DNA of 56,420 nucleotides from Acidimicrobiia bacterium. GTDB taxonomy: Bacteria; Actinomycetota; Acidimicrobiia; Acidimicrobiales; Poriferisodalaceae. Location of the stretch: the NCBI GenBank assembly GCA_022822525.1, contig JAJEBN010000104.1, positions 1 through 56,420 on the forward strand, given 5' to 3'. Shown here in pieces: positions 25,375-40,300 of this stretch. The notes under the pieces are model-generated. The model was not told the origin of the DNA, did not search any database, and was given only the letters and a program-made list of their open reading frames with translations. The position numbers and the translations under genes are program-made. Every line of letters begins with the position of its first letter. Position 1 is the first letter of the stretch.

Positions 25375-28300
25375 TTAGTCGGTGATGGTGATGGTGTAGG
25401 TGCTGTTGTGGCCGAGTGTGTAGCCGGGGCCGTTGAGCAGGCGCAGGACGATGGTCTCGTTGGGTTCGCGGGTGCGGTCGTTGACGGGTCTGATTGTGGG
25501 GAGCCGCCAGTAGCCGTAGGCGGGGGCGCTGGTGGGCGCGGTGATGGTGCCTTCCCAGATGCCGTCGTTGTCGTTGTCGTGCAGGGTGTAGGGATGCTGC
25601 CAGGTGATCTGGTAGTCGGCGCCGAGGGTGGCTGTGGAGGCGTTGGCGTCGATGGCGAAGCGGACGGTGATGGGGGCCGCGGGGGCGGGGCTGATCGTGA
25701 AGGAGGGGTAGCGGGCGACGTCGTGCTCGCTGACCGAGCTGGACTGGTGGACGAACGAGACGCGCGGCGTGGCGGGGGTGGAGTCGTCGTCGAGGATCGT
25801 CAGGGTGAACACTGTCGGCGATCCCAGCGTGTAGCCGGCGCTGCCGGCCGGGGCGCTCAGTGTCAGCACGACGGTCTCGTCGCCTTCGTTGGCTGTGTCG
25901 TCGGTGATGGGGATGTAGACGGCGGCGGTGGCGGCGTTCGCCGGCACGGTGACGGTGCCGCTGGGGGCGGTGTAGTCGATGCTGCGGGTCGCGGTGCCGC
26001 TGATCGTGTAGCGCACGGTGATGGGCGCGGCGGGCGCGGGCTGCACGGTGAGGGTCACCTGGTGGGTGCCGGCGTTCTCGGCTGCCTGGTCGGCTGCGGC
26101 CGCGAACGCTGCTGTAGGCGACACGTCCTGGTCGGTGATCGTCAGGGTGTGGGTGCCGCGCGGGCCGACCCGGTAGCCGGCGCCGCCGCCCGGAGCGGTC
26201 AGTGTCAGCACGACGGTCTTGTCGGGTTCCTGGCGGGAGTCGTCGATGATTGTGACGGGGATGTCGACGAACGCGGCGCCGGCCGGCGCGCTGACCGAGC
26301 CCGCTGCGGTGTAGTCGCCGCCGCGGGTCGCGGTGCCGGCGGTCGTGTAGGCGACGGTGATGCCGCGGTGCGGCGCCGGGCTGAGGCTCACCCGCACCCG
26401 GCGGACGCCTGAGCTCTCGTCGGCGCTGGACGCCGCGGCGGCGAACTGCGCGGTGGGCACGTCGTCGTCGCGCACCGTCACCGTCGCAGAGCCCGGCGTC
26501 CCGACGACGTAGCCGCTGCCGGCGGTCAGCGTGACGGTCACCGACCCGTCGGCCTCGTCCGCGCTGTCGTTCAGTGTGGGGATGGCGATGGTGGCGCCTG
26601 TGCCGCTGAGCGTGCGCGTCTTGTTCGGCCCGAGCCGTCCCGAGGACACGAACTGGCCGTTCTGTGTGACGGTGTAGCGCACCGAGACCGTGCCCGACGG
26701 CGCCGGGCTCGCCGACACCGCGAACGTCGCCGCGCCGCCCTCGTCCACCGCGGACCCGGCGGTGACGGTCACCCGCGGCACGCCGGCCGTGTCGTTGTCG
26801 GTGATCGTCAGCGTGTGCATGCGCCGGGCGCCGAGGTCGTAGCCCGCCCCGGCCGCCAGCGTCAGGATGACCGTCTCGGCGCTCTCAGCAGCGCTGTCGT
26901 CGGCGACCGCCACCGGGATCGTCGCCGTGCCCGAGGGGCCCACCGTCACCGTGCCGCTGTTGGACGTGACCCCTGAGATCGTGTAGTCGCTGCCGCGCAC
27001 CGCCGTGCCCGACAGCGCATACGACACCGCGGTGCTCTGCGCGGGCGCAGGGACCAGCCGCACCGTGACATTGCGGGTGCCGGCCGACTCGGCCGCCGTC
27101 GAGGTTGCCGCCGCGAACTGCGCTGCGGGCACGTCGTCGTCGCGCACCGTCACCGTCGCAGAGCTCGGAGACCCGACGACATAGCCGCTGCCGGCGGTCA
27201 GTGTGACGGTCACCGACCCGTCGGCCTCGTCGGCGCTGTCGTTCAGTGTGGGGATGCTGATGGTGGCGCCTGTGCCGCTGAGGGTGCGGGTCTTGCCCGA
27301 GCCGAGCTGCCCCGAGGCGACGAACCGGCCGCTCTGGGTGACCGTGTAGCGCACCGAGACCGTGCCGGCCGCCGGCGGGCTGGCCGACAGCGTGAACGTC
27401 GCCGCGGCGCCCTCGTCCACTGCGGGGCCCGCTGTGACGGTCACCTGCGGCGCCGGGGGCGGCGGCGGGGGCGGCAGCGGCCCGCTCTCGTTGTCGGCGA
27501 TGGTGACGGTGTAGGTAGTGATATCGCCGAGCGTGTAGCCGGCGCCGTCGAGCAGGCGCATCACGATCGTCTCGTCGCGCTCGCGGACGCGGTCGTCGAC
27601 GAAGCGGACCGTGGGCAATCGCCAATAGCCATAGGCAGGAGCGGTGGCAGGGGCGGTGATGGCGCCCTCCCAGACGCCGTCCCGGTCGTCGTCGCGCAGG
27701 GTGTAGGGATGCTGCCACTCGATCCTGTAGTCAGCGCCGAGAGCGGCGGTGGACGCGTTCGCGTCGATCGCGAAGCGGACGGTGAGAGGGGCCTGGGGGG
27801 CAGGGCTGATCGTGAAGGAGGGATAGCGGGCGATGTCGTGCTCGCTGACCGAGCTCGACTCGTGGACGAACGAGACGCGCGGCAAACCGGCAGTGTCGTC
27901 GTCGACGACGGTCAGCGTGTGCACAGGCGCAGCAGTGCCCACCGTGTAGCCGCTGCCGCCCGTCAGCGTCAGGATGACCGTCTCGGCACTCTCGGGGGCG
28001 CTGTCGTCGGCGATCGCCACCGGGATCGTCGCGGTGCCCGACGGGCCCACCGTCACCGTGCCGCTGTTGGAGGTGACCCCTGAGATCGTGTAGTCGCTGC
28101 CGCGCACCGCCGTGCCAGACAGCGTGTAAGCGACCGTCACGCTCGAAGACGGCGCCGGGCTGAAATTCACCGTGATGTTCCGGGTGCCGGCCGACTCGGC
28201 CGCCGTCGAGGCTGCCGACGCGAAGTCCGCCACCGGCACCGCCGCGGCGCCGGCGATCCTGAACACCGGCGACATCGCGTACAGCGGCCGCTGCTGGGAG

Positions 28301-31300
28301 CTGGCGCTGTGCCCCTCGTGCATGAACGCCCACGTCGTGTCGTGGCTCGCGGCACGCGACACGGTGCTGCTGCCCAGCGGGTAGCTGTACGCCTCGCAGG
28401 AGTTTCCGGTTCCCGTCCACGCCTGATGGGCCTGACCCGCAGTCGCCCCGACCGCGATGTTGCGGCTGCCGGTCTCGCTGCGCGGATCGTCGACGCCCCA
28501 GCCGCCGGTCACCCCGCTGCCCGAGGCCACCGCCTGATCGCACAGATCCGCGTAGTTGTTCGCCAGCTTCGCGCCGCCCAGCCACCAGACCGGCGTGCCC
28601 GCCGTATTGGCTGCGTTGGGGACGGTGGACCCGTCAGCCCACACGTCGCTGGCGCCGTTGAAATGGCCGGTATGGCCCGATGCCATGCCGACATGCACCC
28701 GCGCGGTGGTCCCCGTCGAACCCGAAGAGCTGCGGGTCGACGCGAACGCCTTGAAGAACCCCGCATAGGCCACGATGTCCGCGTGGCCGCCCGTCGCTGC
28801 CGCATCGCGGACGAACGCGTCGTAGTCGGCGATGTCCGACGACGACGCGTCACGCGTGGTGGAGGTGCGGAACAGCAGCCGGAAGTCGTCGCCCGCGGCC
28901 AGCCCCGACGGCGCCAGCCCCCACGACGACGGCACCGTGATGTCGCCCGTCTCGTCATCGACCACCACGAACCCGAACGGGCCGCCCGTCACAGCCCCCA
29001 ACGTCGCGCCGCCCCCGCCGCCGGGCGCCCGGGCGCCCGAGCCGTAGCCGATCACCACATAAGGCTGGGTGCGCACACCGTTGTCCACCGGAACGAACCG
29101 CAGCACCGCGCTCGACGCGCCCGCCGAGAACCGCACCGCCGGATTCTGCGCGCTGTGCGGACTCGAAACGAGAAGCGTCACACCGGCCTGCGCGGCGGGC
29201 TGCAACCCGAACGTGAAATCCGAGCCCACCGCCGCGCCCTGCACCGCCAGCGGCACCGTCACCGTCTCAGAACCCGTCAAGGCCCGGCCCAGCGTGACCG
29301 TCACATCCTTGCGGCCCGACGCGCCCGCAGCGCCCTCGGCGACATCGCCCCCAAGCGCCGACAGCGTCACCGTCACCGGCGCCGACGAGGGCGTGTCGTC
29401 GTCTGTGACTGCGACCGTCGCAGGGCTCACCGTGACCCCCGACAGCGTGCCTGCGACGGTGACGGTCTCGTCGGTCTCGTCGGTGCTGTCGTCGGTGGGG
29501 GTAAGCGTGAACTGTGCGGTGCCGGTCTGGGCGCCCGCGGCGATCGGGATGCTGAACGTCGACGGCGCCGCCGTGAAGCCGACCACGCCCGCGCCGCCTG
29601 AGCCAGTCACGGTGACCGCCACAGACTGGGGCTGCGCGAACCGGGTGGCGCCCGCAACGGTGGCGGTGACGGTGATCGTGGTCGCGCCGTCGCCCTCGCC
29701 GACACTGGCGTCGTCGACCGACAGCACGATGCTCGTCGGCGCGGCGTCATTGTCGGTGATCGTGACCGTCGTCTTGGCGGTGGCGCCGGGGTCGTAGTCG
29801 GCGCCGTCGGTGATCGTGAGCACGATCGTCTCGGACCCCTCCGCCAGATTGTCGTCGACGACTGTCACCGTGATGCTGCCCGCAGTAGCGCCCTGCGCGA
29901 AGCTCACCGTGCCCGACAGGGTCCCCCGGTCTGCCGCCACGGCCGTGCCCCCCACCGTGTACGACACCGACAGCCCGCCAGAAGGCGCAGCGGCCGACAA
30001 ACTCACGGGCACCGTCACGGTGCGGCTGCCCGCCGCCTCGCCCGCGCTGTAGGCCGCCGCCCCGAACGACGCAGTGACCGCAGCAGGAGCGACGCTGCGG
30101 ATGGTGACCGCGCCGGCGTCGCCGGTGAACGACGTCCCCCCGCCCGACCCCGACGACGTCGCCGCCGCCAACGGATCTCTGTTGATGTCGATCGTCTCGT
30201 CTGCCTCGGGATGCACGGTGTCGGCCAGCGCGGTGAACGTCATCGTGCCGACCTTCTGCACCCCCGAGCCCGACCCGGTGAACACCATCACCGGATACTG
30301 GGCTCCCGGGTTGTTGCACGTCACCCCGTCGCCCGAGCACGCCACCGACCAGTCGGCGTCCACCGTCGCGTTGCCCGCCTCCTCCAACGGCACGCTCACC
30401 TGCTCGCCCGAGACCAGGTCACGGCCCAAAGTGACCGTCACCTGCGCCGACTGGCCCTCGTTGATCGTCTGGCCGCCCCCGCCCAGCACAATCGACATGA
30501 CATCGTTGTCGGCGACCGCCACCGACGCGTCCGCGGCAGTGCCGCTGACGGTGTAGCCGGCGTTGGCCAGCACCCGCACCGTCACCACAGCGTCGGCCTC
30601 GTCAGTGCTGTCACCAGAAGTGGTCACCGTGTGCGTCTTGGACGTCTCGCCCGCAGCGAACGAGATGGTCTTGAGCCCTTCCTGGGCGTCGGGCACCATG
30701 TCACGGCCGTCTTCCTCGGAGACGAACAACCGCACCGTCAACGCACCCGGCGGCGCCGGATCGGCGCTCACCGCGAAGCTCAGCGCAGTGCCCTCGGCCA
30801 CCGACGTCTGCGTGGTGGTCACCGACACGACCGGGTCGCTGGCCCGCACGAAGGTCGGCGACAGCCCATAGAAGCGGCGCGTCGCAGCGCTGGCTGCCGT
30901 CTGGCCGCTGCCCAGCGGCGCCCGGCCGCTGCCGGAGTCGTTCAGATAGCCGACCGTGACGCTCGACGAGCCCAGCGGATTCGACGACCGCGCCCCCGCG
31001 GCTGTGGACCCGGTGAAATAGCCGTCGCCGTCGACCGACACGACAGTGCCGGACTCGTCGCGGGGCACGCTCTGCGACGACGGCGTCTCAGTCGCGATCC
31101 ACTCGCCGCGGAACTGCCCGTTGTCGGTCGCCACCCGCTTGGTCGCGTCGCCGGTCTCGCCCAGCCAATAAAACGGCATCGTCGCAGACCCCGTCACGCT
31201 CGCGTGGTCCCGCAGATGCACCCCGGAGGTGGAGCCCAGAACGGTGAAGAACCCCGCATAGGGCACGACGTCTGCGTGGCCCTCCGCCAGCAGCCCCCGG

Positions 31301-34300
31301 ACGAACGCGTCATACTCCGCGATATCCGACGACGACGCATCGCGCTCGGCCGAGGACACGAACACCAGCCGGAACCGCGGCTCGCCCTGACCCAGCACAC
31401 CGCTGGGCGCCAGCGCCCAAGACTGCGGCACCACAACATCGCCGGTCTCGTCGTCAGTGATCACCCAGCCCACCGGACCGTCCGACGGCGCCGCGAAGTC
31501 GACGCCGGACCCAGACGGCGCCCGCGCGCCCGACCCGTAGCGCACCAGCACATACGGCTGCGTGCGAGTGCTGTCATCGACCGCCGCGAACCGCAACACC
31601 GCCGACGAAGCGCCGCCTGTCAAGACGACCCTGGGCGCCTGAGCGCTGTCAGACCCCGACACCGACAGCGCCACGCCAGCCTGCGTTGCGGGATGCAGCG
31701 CGAGCGTGTAATCAGACCCAGCCGACGCCCCCACCACATCCAGCGGCACCGCCACCAACTCGCCCGACACCAAAGCACGAGACAGCGTCAACGTCACATC
31801 GGCGACGCCGCCGTTCTCCGCCACCGCGGCCGCCGAAGCGCTGATCGACACCGTCGTGTCGTCATCGTCAGCGAGAGCCACCGCCGCCGGGGCCACCGCC
31901 GCGATGCCCGCCCCGCTGCCCGACACAGCGATCACCTCGTCGAAATCGTCAGCAGAGTCGTCCACCGGCGTCACCACAAAAGTCGTCGTGCCCGACGCCG
32001 CCCCCGCAGCAAGGCTGATCGCCGCCGGCGCAGTGGCCGCGTAGTCGACCGCGTCCGTGTTGCCCGAACCCGCGTGCGACACCGTGATCGACTTGACCGT
32101 GCCGTAACGCGTCGAGCCGTTCACCGTCGCAGTCACCGTCACCGTCTGCGCGCCGCCGTCCTCGCTCAACGACAACGGCGACACGCTCAACGTCACCCCA
32201 GACGGCTCTGCGTCGTCGTTCGTCAACGACACCGACGTACCCGTCACCGTCACAGACGATGTGCCGCTGATCGACGCCTCGCCGTCGGACTCAAACCACA
32301 CATTGTCGTCCGGCGTCAACGTGAAGCTCTGCGACCCCGACGCCGTCTCCGCGGGGATCTCGATGCTGAACCCCGACACCTGCGCGAAGCCCACCTGGCC
32401 CATGACGTCGTGGCCTGCCACGCTCACCGACACCGTCTGCGCAGTGCCGAACCGCGTCGAGCCGTCCACCGTCGCCGTCACGCTGATCGTCCGGGCGCCG
32501 CCGTTCTCGGTGACTGACGTCGGGCCGGCAGACAGCGTGATGCCGGCGGGCGCAGCGTCGTCGTCTGTCAGCGCGATCTGCGTCGCTGCGTTCACCGTCA
32601 CCGACGAATCACCAGACACCGCACCGGTCACAGCGACTGCGTTGTCCTGCTCGTCCACCATGTCGTTGTCGGGCGCAATCGTGAACGACCCCGTCGCGCG
32701 CAACTCCCCCGCCGGAATCGTGATGGAGAAATCGGCGACCGCCGTCATGTCCACATAGTTCGCCGACGCCGTGTCCGCCATCGACGCCACGCTCACCGCC
32801 ACCGTCTTCGCGGTGCCGAACCGCGTGGCGCCCTGCACCGTCGCCGTCACCGTCACCAGCGTCGACCCCGCACCCTCCGACACCGTGCCGAGACCCGTCG
32901 ACAGGCTGATGTGTGTGGGCTTCGCGTCGTCGTCGTTCACCCTCACCGAAACGCTCGGCATCGACGGCGTCGACGGCGTGTAACGACTGCCGTCGCCGTT
33001 GCCCGACGCGATCGAATGCGTGACCGTCACATCGCGGCGGTCACCCGGATTGTCGATCACGTCCTGGGCGCCGCGCACCGTCACCGTCTGGGCCGTGCCC
33101 CAGTTGCCCGACGTGCCCGACGTGAACACGAGATCCACCGACGACCCCCACGTCGACCCACCATCGTCGCTGACCTGCGCACCATCAGGCGCCGTGGCCG
33201 TGATCGTCACATTGCTCACGGGCTGGGTGGCCAGCACCACCGTGTAGTCGTCGGTGTCGCTGCGGTCCTCGGTCACCGTCAACGGACCGCCCGCGACCGT
33301 CACCGCCGCGATGTCATCGTCGGTCACGTCCACATCGACGTTCGCGACCGGAGTGGACGCCGTGTACTTGCCGCCGGTGTCGCCGGTCTGCACCGACTGG
33401 GCGACGGTCAGCTCCCGCTTGTCGCCGGCGTTGTCGATGTCGTCGTCCTCGCCGCGCACCGTCACCGTCTGGGCCGTGCCCCAGTTCGACGGCGTGAACG
33501 TCAGATCCAGCTGCGACACCCACGCCCGGCCCCCCGCAGGGCCGTCCACCCCCACACCAGCGGGCGCCGCCACACGCACCACCACGTTGGTCAACGGCTC
33601 GCTGGTCAGCCTCACCGTGTAGCTGTCGGTAGCCGTGGTGCCGTCCTCAGACACCGTCAAAGGACCGCCCGCGACCGTCACGCCCGCGGTGTCGTCATCG
33701 GTCACCGTCACCGAAACGGCATCGATGGCAGTGCTCGTCGTGTAACTGCCGCCGTCGCCGTTGCCCGACGTGATCGCATGGCCGATGCTGACCGCGCGCC
33801 GGTCACCGGCGTTGTCGATGTCATCGCGAACGCCGCGCACATGCACCGTCTGCGCCGCCGACCAGATGCCCGAACCCGACGGGTTGAACGTGAGGCCCCG
33901 CGACGAATGCCATGTCGTCCCGCCGTCGGTGCTGACCTGCGCGCCCGCCGCCGCCGTCGCCGTGACCACCACACTGTTCAGCGGCTCGCTGGTCAGCCTC
34001 ACCGTGTAGCTGTCGGTCGTCGTGGTGCCGTCCTCAGACACCGTCAAAGGACCACCCGCGACCGTCACGCCGGCGGTGTCGTCGTCGGTGACGTCCACGT
34101 CGACGTTCGCCACTGCCGTGGACGTCGTGTACTTGCCGCCGGTGTCACCAGTCTGCACCGACTGCATGATCTCCAATTCGCGCTTGCCGCCGGCATTGAC
34201 GACGCTGTCGTTCTGGCCGCGCACCGTCACCGTCTGGGGCGTGCTCCAGTCCTGCGGCGTGAACGTCAGATCCAGCTGCGACACCCAGCTGCTGCCCGCT

Positions 34301-37300
34301 GCGGGGCCGTCGATCTGCACACCCGCCGGCGCGGCGGCGCGCACCACCACATTCGAGAGCGGCTGGCTGTCGAGCTTCACCGTGTAGGTGTCGGTTCCGC
34401 CGTTCTCGGCGACGACCGTGTTCCCGCCCGACTCCGTGACCGTCACGCCTGCGGTGTCGTTGTCGCTGATCGTCACTGCCACGCTCGTCGTGGTGCCCGC
34501 GGTCACGCCGGCGGGCAGCGTGCCGAGCTCCAGGGTGAGCGTCTCGGCGTCCTCGGCGATCATGTCGTCGACAGCGGCGAACGTCAGCGTGCCCGACGTA
34601 TCCCCCATCGCCACCGTCACGGGGCTCGGCAGCGTGTAATCGCCAGCCGACGCCGACGCGGCCGGAGACGACGCCACCCGAACCGGAATGCTCAACGCCG
34701 ACGGCGCCGCCCCGCCGAGCGTCACCGTCACCGTCAGCGTGCCGCCCTCAGCCACCGACCCGCCGCCGGACACGCTCAGATCCGCGGTCACCGAGCCCGT
34801 GCCGGTGTCGCTGTCGTCGGCGACGCGGATGGAAGCCTGCGAAGGGTCGCCGACGCGGTAGCCGCTGCCGGGCTGAAGGGCGGCGGTGATCGTTCCGTCG
34901 TCGTCGGCTACGTCGTCGTCGACGATGGGAACCTGATGGGTCAAGATCGCCCCGGTGGTGAACGTGACGGTCTGGTCGCCCTCGTCGCCCGCAGCCACGA
35001 AATCGCCGGTCTCGGAGATGCGCAGCGTCACATCGGTCGACGACGACGGGACCATGTCGCCCTGCACGGTGAAGACGGCGGGCGAGGCGCCCTCGGTGAC
35101 CGCGCCTGTGCCGGCGACGGTGACGGTGTAGGTCGGGCCGCCGGCGAACTCGTCGTCGTGGACATGCACCCACACCGGCGCCGTGCCGTACGCCGCAATG
35201 GGCGCCCGCGTGCCGTCGGTCACCGCCGCGGCGGTCAGGCTCAGCTCGACCAGCCCGTCGACGGCGTCCGCGTCGCCGCCGGTCTCGTCGGGAGCGGTCA
35301 CCCACACCGTCTGAGGGATCCACCAGTTCTCCTGCGAGAACGACAGAGCCGTCTGGGTGCCCGAAGCGCCCAGATCGGCGTCGGCCACCACGGCGTCGCC
35401 GCCGCCCGACACGTCCACCCAGAACCGCCCCGCTTCGGCCGGCCGGCCCGCCAGGCGCACGTTGAACCCGACAGCGTCGCCGCCCTCGTGGGCGAACAGC
35501 ACCGCGCCATCGCCGCTGAACGTCTCGCCGTCCGACGACACCACGATCCCCTCGGAGCGGTCGTCGTCGAGCACCGCCGCCGTCACCGACGGCCCCGCAC
35601 CCACCGCGCTGTACACCGAGCCCGTCGTGGACACGCTGTGGGTCACGGTCACCGACTCGTCGCCCGCGTCGTCGTCGTCCACCGGCACCAGCGTCACCGT
35701 CTGAGGCACATCCCAGTCGTCCGCGGTGAACACCAGACCGGGGTGGGTCGTGACCGCGTTGCCGTCGTCGTCGCGGCCGAACCCCACCGCTGCGGCGTCG
35801 CCGCTGACCGGCGTCACCGTCACCACCTCACCCGCAGCAGGCGCTGCCTGCAGCACTACCTCATAGGTCGCCGCCGCCAAGCGGCCGAGCCTGGCGCCTC
35901 CGCCGTCTCCTGTGTCCACCACACGACGCGCAGCACCCTGCACACCCTCCACCAACTCCAAGCCCCGCTCCGACACCCGCACCCCCGCGTCGTCGTCGAG
36001 CACCGTCACCGCCACCGGCGCCACATCAGCAGCCGTCAACGCGGCATACGCGGCCGAGCTCCCCGCGGTGACGGCCGGCCTCTTCCAGGTGACAGCGAAA
36101 TGCTCGTCGTCGAAATCGGCGTCGTCGGGAGCCTTCACGCCGATCGTCTGCCAAGTGCCCCAGTCGCCCGACGTGCCGCCGGTGAAGTCCAGCGCCTTCT
36201 TCGGAGAGGTGATCCCCTCGGGAAACACCGGCTCTATCCGCACCGTCACGCCGCTGCCGGGGTCGGCGTCGAGGCGGACCGCGATCTCGTGGTCGCGCGC
36301 CCTGCCGTCAGCCCTGCGAGGCAGCTTCTCGCCCCGCTTCGCTCCCTCGATCACCGTCAACGACCCCGGCACTACCGTCACGCCCGCCGACATGTCGTCG
36401 TCTTCGATGCGCACCGTGAAAGTGCGCACCACGGTCCCGTCGGGGTGCGCCCTGCCGTAGCCGGAGGTCATCGTCACCGTCACGGTCACCATCTCGTCGC
36501 CGAAATCGTCGTCGTCCTTGGCGGCGAAGCCGACTGTCTGGGTCCCCCGGTATGTGAGTTCGCGGGCGCCGGCCGACTTCTTGAACGTGAGCGTCACTTG
36601 GCCGTCGTCGTCGCCGTCTCCCGCCAAGGCGAGCTTGGCGGGATCGCTCACCGCCACAGTCACCACCACATCGCGGGCGCTCTTGGGCGGCTCGCTCAAC
36701 TCGACCGCCACCTGATGCACGGTCGGGTCGCCTTCTTGGATCGTCGCCGCGGCATCGTTGGTGGTCAGCTCCGCCTTCTTGCCGTCGGTCTCGAGCCCCT
36801 CGAACTCGATGCGCTTGCCGCCATCTGTGGCCTCGTTGCCAGCCGCCTGGCGCACGATCAGCCGGTCCTTGGGCAGCACACGCACCCGCACGGTCTGCGG
36901 CCCGAGGGTCAGCCCGACCCCGTCAGGCGTACCCGGATCGGCGTCGATGCCCGCAGAGCCGTCCGGCGAGAACACCGACAGCAGCTCCACATCCAGATAG
37001 CGCCCCCCAGTCGCACGGCTCGAGTCATCGATCGACCTGATCTCGAGCAGCCCCCCATTGCGCAGGCTCAAAGGCGCGGTGAAGGTCACGACGAACTCCG
37101 CGCCGTCCACCTTCGACTCGTCCACACCGTCGGTGGACAGGTCGTCCGCGGGCCCCTCGACGCTGATGGCGCCCTGCCTGCCGACCCTGTAGTGCACGCC
37201 GTGGACGCCGCCGGTGACCCGCACCCGGGCAGCCACCGTCTCGCCGACGGCTGCGTCCCTGCTGCCCCTGAGCGCGAACCCGACGTGATTGCCTTCCTCG

Positions 37301-40300
37301 ATCACCCGCGGCCGCTCGAGGCTCGTGCCGCCCGCAGGCACGTAGAAACCCGCCGTCAGCCCCGGCACCGCGTCGTCGTCGGCCACATACGCCGCCATGT
37401 CAGGCAGGGCGATCCCGTCGTCCACCCCGCCCGTCGTCGTGCCCGCCGCATACGGCGAACTCGCGCGGAACGCCGCCGAATCATCCACAGCGCCCCGTAT
37501 CGAGTGACCGATCAGCACGTTCTGCTCGCTGTCGCCGTCGCCGTCAGGCTCGGGATACACCGTCACGAACTGCGGCGTGCCGAAATTGCGGCGCGTGAAC
37601 TCCAGCACCGCCTCCCCCGCAGGCGCAATGCTCCCGCTGGTGAACACCTTCAGCAGACCCACATCGGGCGAGGTCACCACCACCCGCGCCACCACGGGGT
37701 CGACCGACGATGTGCAGCGCGGCAGCTCCGCGGTGAACGGGTCGTAATCGCACGCCGGCAGAGCCGCAGACGACCCCGACGGGTCGTGGCTCAAGCTGAT
37801 TCCGTAGCGCGCCGACGCGCCGCCCTCGGCGATGAACACCCGCGGCTGGGTGAACACCAGCGTCGGCGGGTCGGACTCGGTGATCGTCACCGTGTGCCCC
37901 GTCCGGCTGCCCAGGTTGTAGTCGTCGCCGTCGGTCAAGGTCAGGATGATCGTCTCGCCCGCATCAGAGGCGTTGTCGGCGGTGATGGCCACGTCGAAAG
38001 CGGCCGAGGCGGCGCCCGCGGGCATCGTGAACGAACCGCTCAGCGCGGTGTAATCGCTGCCCGCCGTCGCCGTGCCCCCCGTCGAGGTGTACGACACCGA
38101 GTACGCGGCGTCCAACGCACGCGACGCGTCGACCCGCACAGAAACCGTCGCGCCCTCCCGGCCCTGCGACACCGACGCCGCGAACTCCACATCCGGCGGC
38201 GGATCCGCCTCGGCCAAGGTGACGGTATGCGTCTTCTGGCCGCCCAGGCTGTAATCGTCGCCGTCGGTCAAGGTCAGGATGATCGTCTCGCCCGAGTCGT
38301 CGGGGCTGTCCTCGGCGATCGGGATCTCGATCTCGGCGGAGGTCTGCCCTGCGCGAATCGTCACCGGGCTCGTCGGCGCCGTGAAGTCCCCCGGCTGCGC
38401 CGAGCCCGCGACCGTGAACGCCACAGCGGTGTCCTCCGCCACCGCCCGGGGTGCCTGCACCGTCACCGTTGCCGTCGTGCCCTCCTTGGCCGTCGAGACC
38501 GCATCTGAGAACTCGACCGACGTCGCGTCGAAGAGAGTGATGGTGTGACGCACCTGGGTCGTCTGGCGCGTGTTCGGGCCCGCGTCGTAGCCGGCGCCGT
38601 CGACGAGCGTCAGGATGATCGTCTCGCCGTCGTCGCTGTCGGTGTCCGCGGTGACGGGGATGCTGAGCGTCGCGGTGGTCTCGCCGGCGCCGAACCGCAC
38701 CGGGCTCGTCGGCGCCGTGTAGTCCGCTGACGTCGCGGTGCCGCCCAACGTGAACGTCACATCGGTCGCTTCCGCGAACGCATGCGACGCCCGAACCGTG
38801 ACCGTGACCGTCCCGCCCTCGACGCCCTGCGACGTCGCCGCAGCGAATTCCACATCGGGAAGATCCCTGATGGTGACCGTATGCGTCGTCTGGCTGCCCA
38901 GGTCGTAGCCGTCGCCGGCGACAAGAGTCAGCACGATCGTCTCGTCGGCCTCGTGATTGTCGTCGGTGAGAGTCCGCAAAACTATTTCACCCTCAGTCTC
39001 CCCCTCCAGAATCGTCTCACTCGAGATCGATGTGGCCGTGAGGATGGTGTAATCAGAGCCGCGCACCGCCGTGCCGCCCAACGTGAAGCTCACGACAGTG
39101 TCCGCCTCGACCGCGCTCTCGGCCTCGACAACGATGGTGGCGTAGTACGGAAACTCGAACGGCTCCCCCTCGAAGATCCTGGAGCTGGCGGCCTTGAACT
39201 GCACCACCGGCACCGCCGCGCTGTCGTCGTCAGAGATGGTGACGGTGACGAGGTTGGAGGCGCCGGCGCCGTAGCCGGCAGGCAGCGACGCGCCGAGCTG
39301 CACCACCACCGTCTCGGCGTCTTCTTCGGTGCTGTCGTCGTTGACGGCGAAGCTGGCGGTGCCGGCTCGCTGGCCGTTGGGGATGCTGATGGTCGAGGCG
39401 ACGGTGTAGTCGCCGGCCTGGGCGGTGGTGCCCGCGGGGCGAACCTCGATGGGTATCTCCACCGCGCTGCCGGTGTCGTTCGCGGCGGCCAAGGTGGCGG
39501 TGACCGTCAGCGGGCCGCCGCCCTCGGTGACCGCGCCCGACGCAGACACCGACAAGCTGACGGGCACCGCTGCGGTGTCGGTGATGTCGGCGGCAGCGAC
39601 ACGGCCCGGCAGGTAGCCGCTGCTCAGCCCGCTCGTGCCTGCTTGCAGCAGCAGCAGTTCCTCGCCGGGATGGCTCCGGTTCTCTGCGGTGCGGTCCGCG
39701 ACCGCTGTGAGGCGGATCGACCCCTGGGTCTGCCCGTCGGGAATCACGATGGTGCCCGCGGTGGCGCCGCCGAGCACATAGTCGGCGGCTGCGGCCTCGC
39801 TGCCGGTCACTGTGGCAACCGGCACGGTCACGTCGCCGCCCGACGCTGCTGCGGGCAGCGTCGCGGTCAGCGTCACCGCCGAGCCCTCCGCCACCGTCGT
39901 GCTCGACAGCGACAGATCCACCCGCTCATCGCTCGAAGCGTTGTCTCGGATGATCACCGCCGTCCGGCCCTGCGACGCAGTCTGGCCGGTGGGCAGATGC
40001 TCGGGAACGGGCGTCACAGAGAACTGCTTGTTCGACGACGAGGTCGTGTCGGCGGTGATCGGCACCCGCAGCAGCACCCTGCGCTCTCCCGCAGGAATCG
40101 TGATCTTGTCGGTCGACCCGTGCACCGCCGTGAAATCGGTGCCCGCCTGCGCCGTGCCGTCCCCGAACGTGAAATGCACCTCCACGTCTTCTCCCAGCGC
40201 CCGCGACAGCAGCGCCAACATCAGAACCTCTCCCGCCCGCTCATCCACCGCATAACTTCTTTGGGCAAACGAGAACGTGTACTCGTCGTCGACGATCGTC

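Noticed and set aside
32911..38508. A very long plus-strand open frame (1,865 codons) opposite the giant gene; similar frames at 38782-41496 and 41704-44862
   Set aside because: The translations are arginine-, histidine- and alanine-rich with no domain; they arise because the GC-rich, strongly biased codons of the giant gene leave few stops on the other strand.
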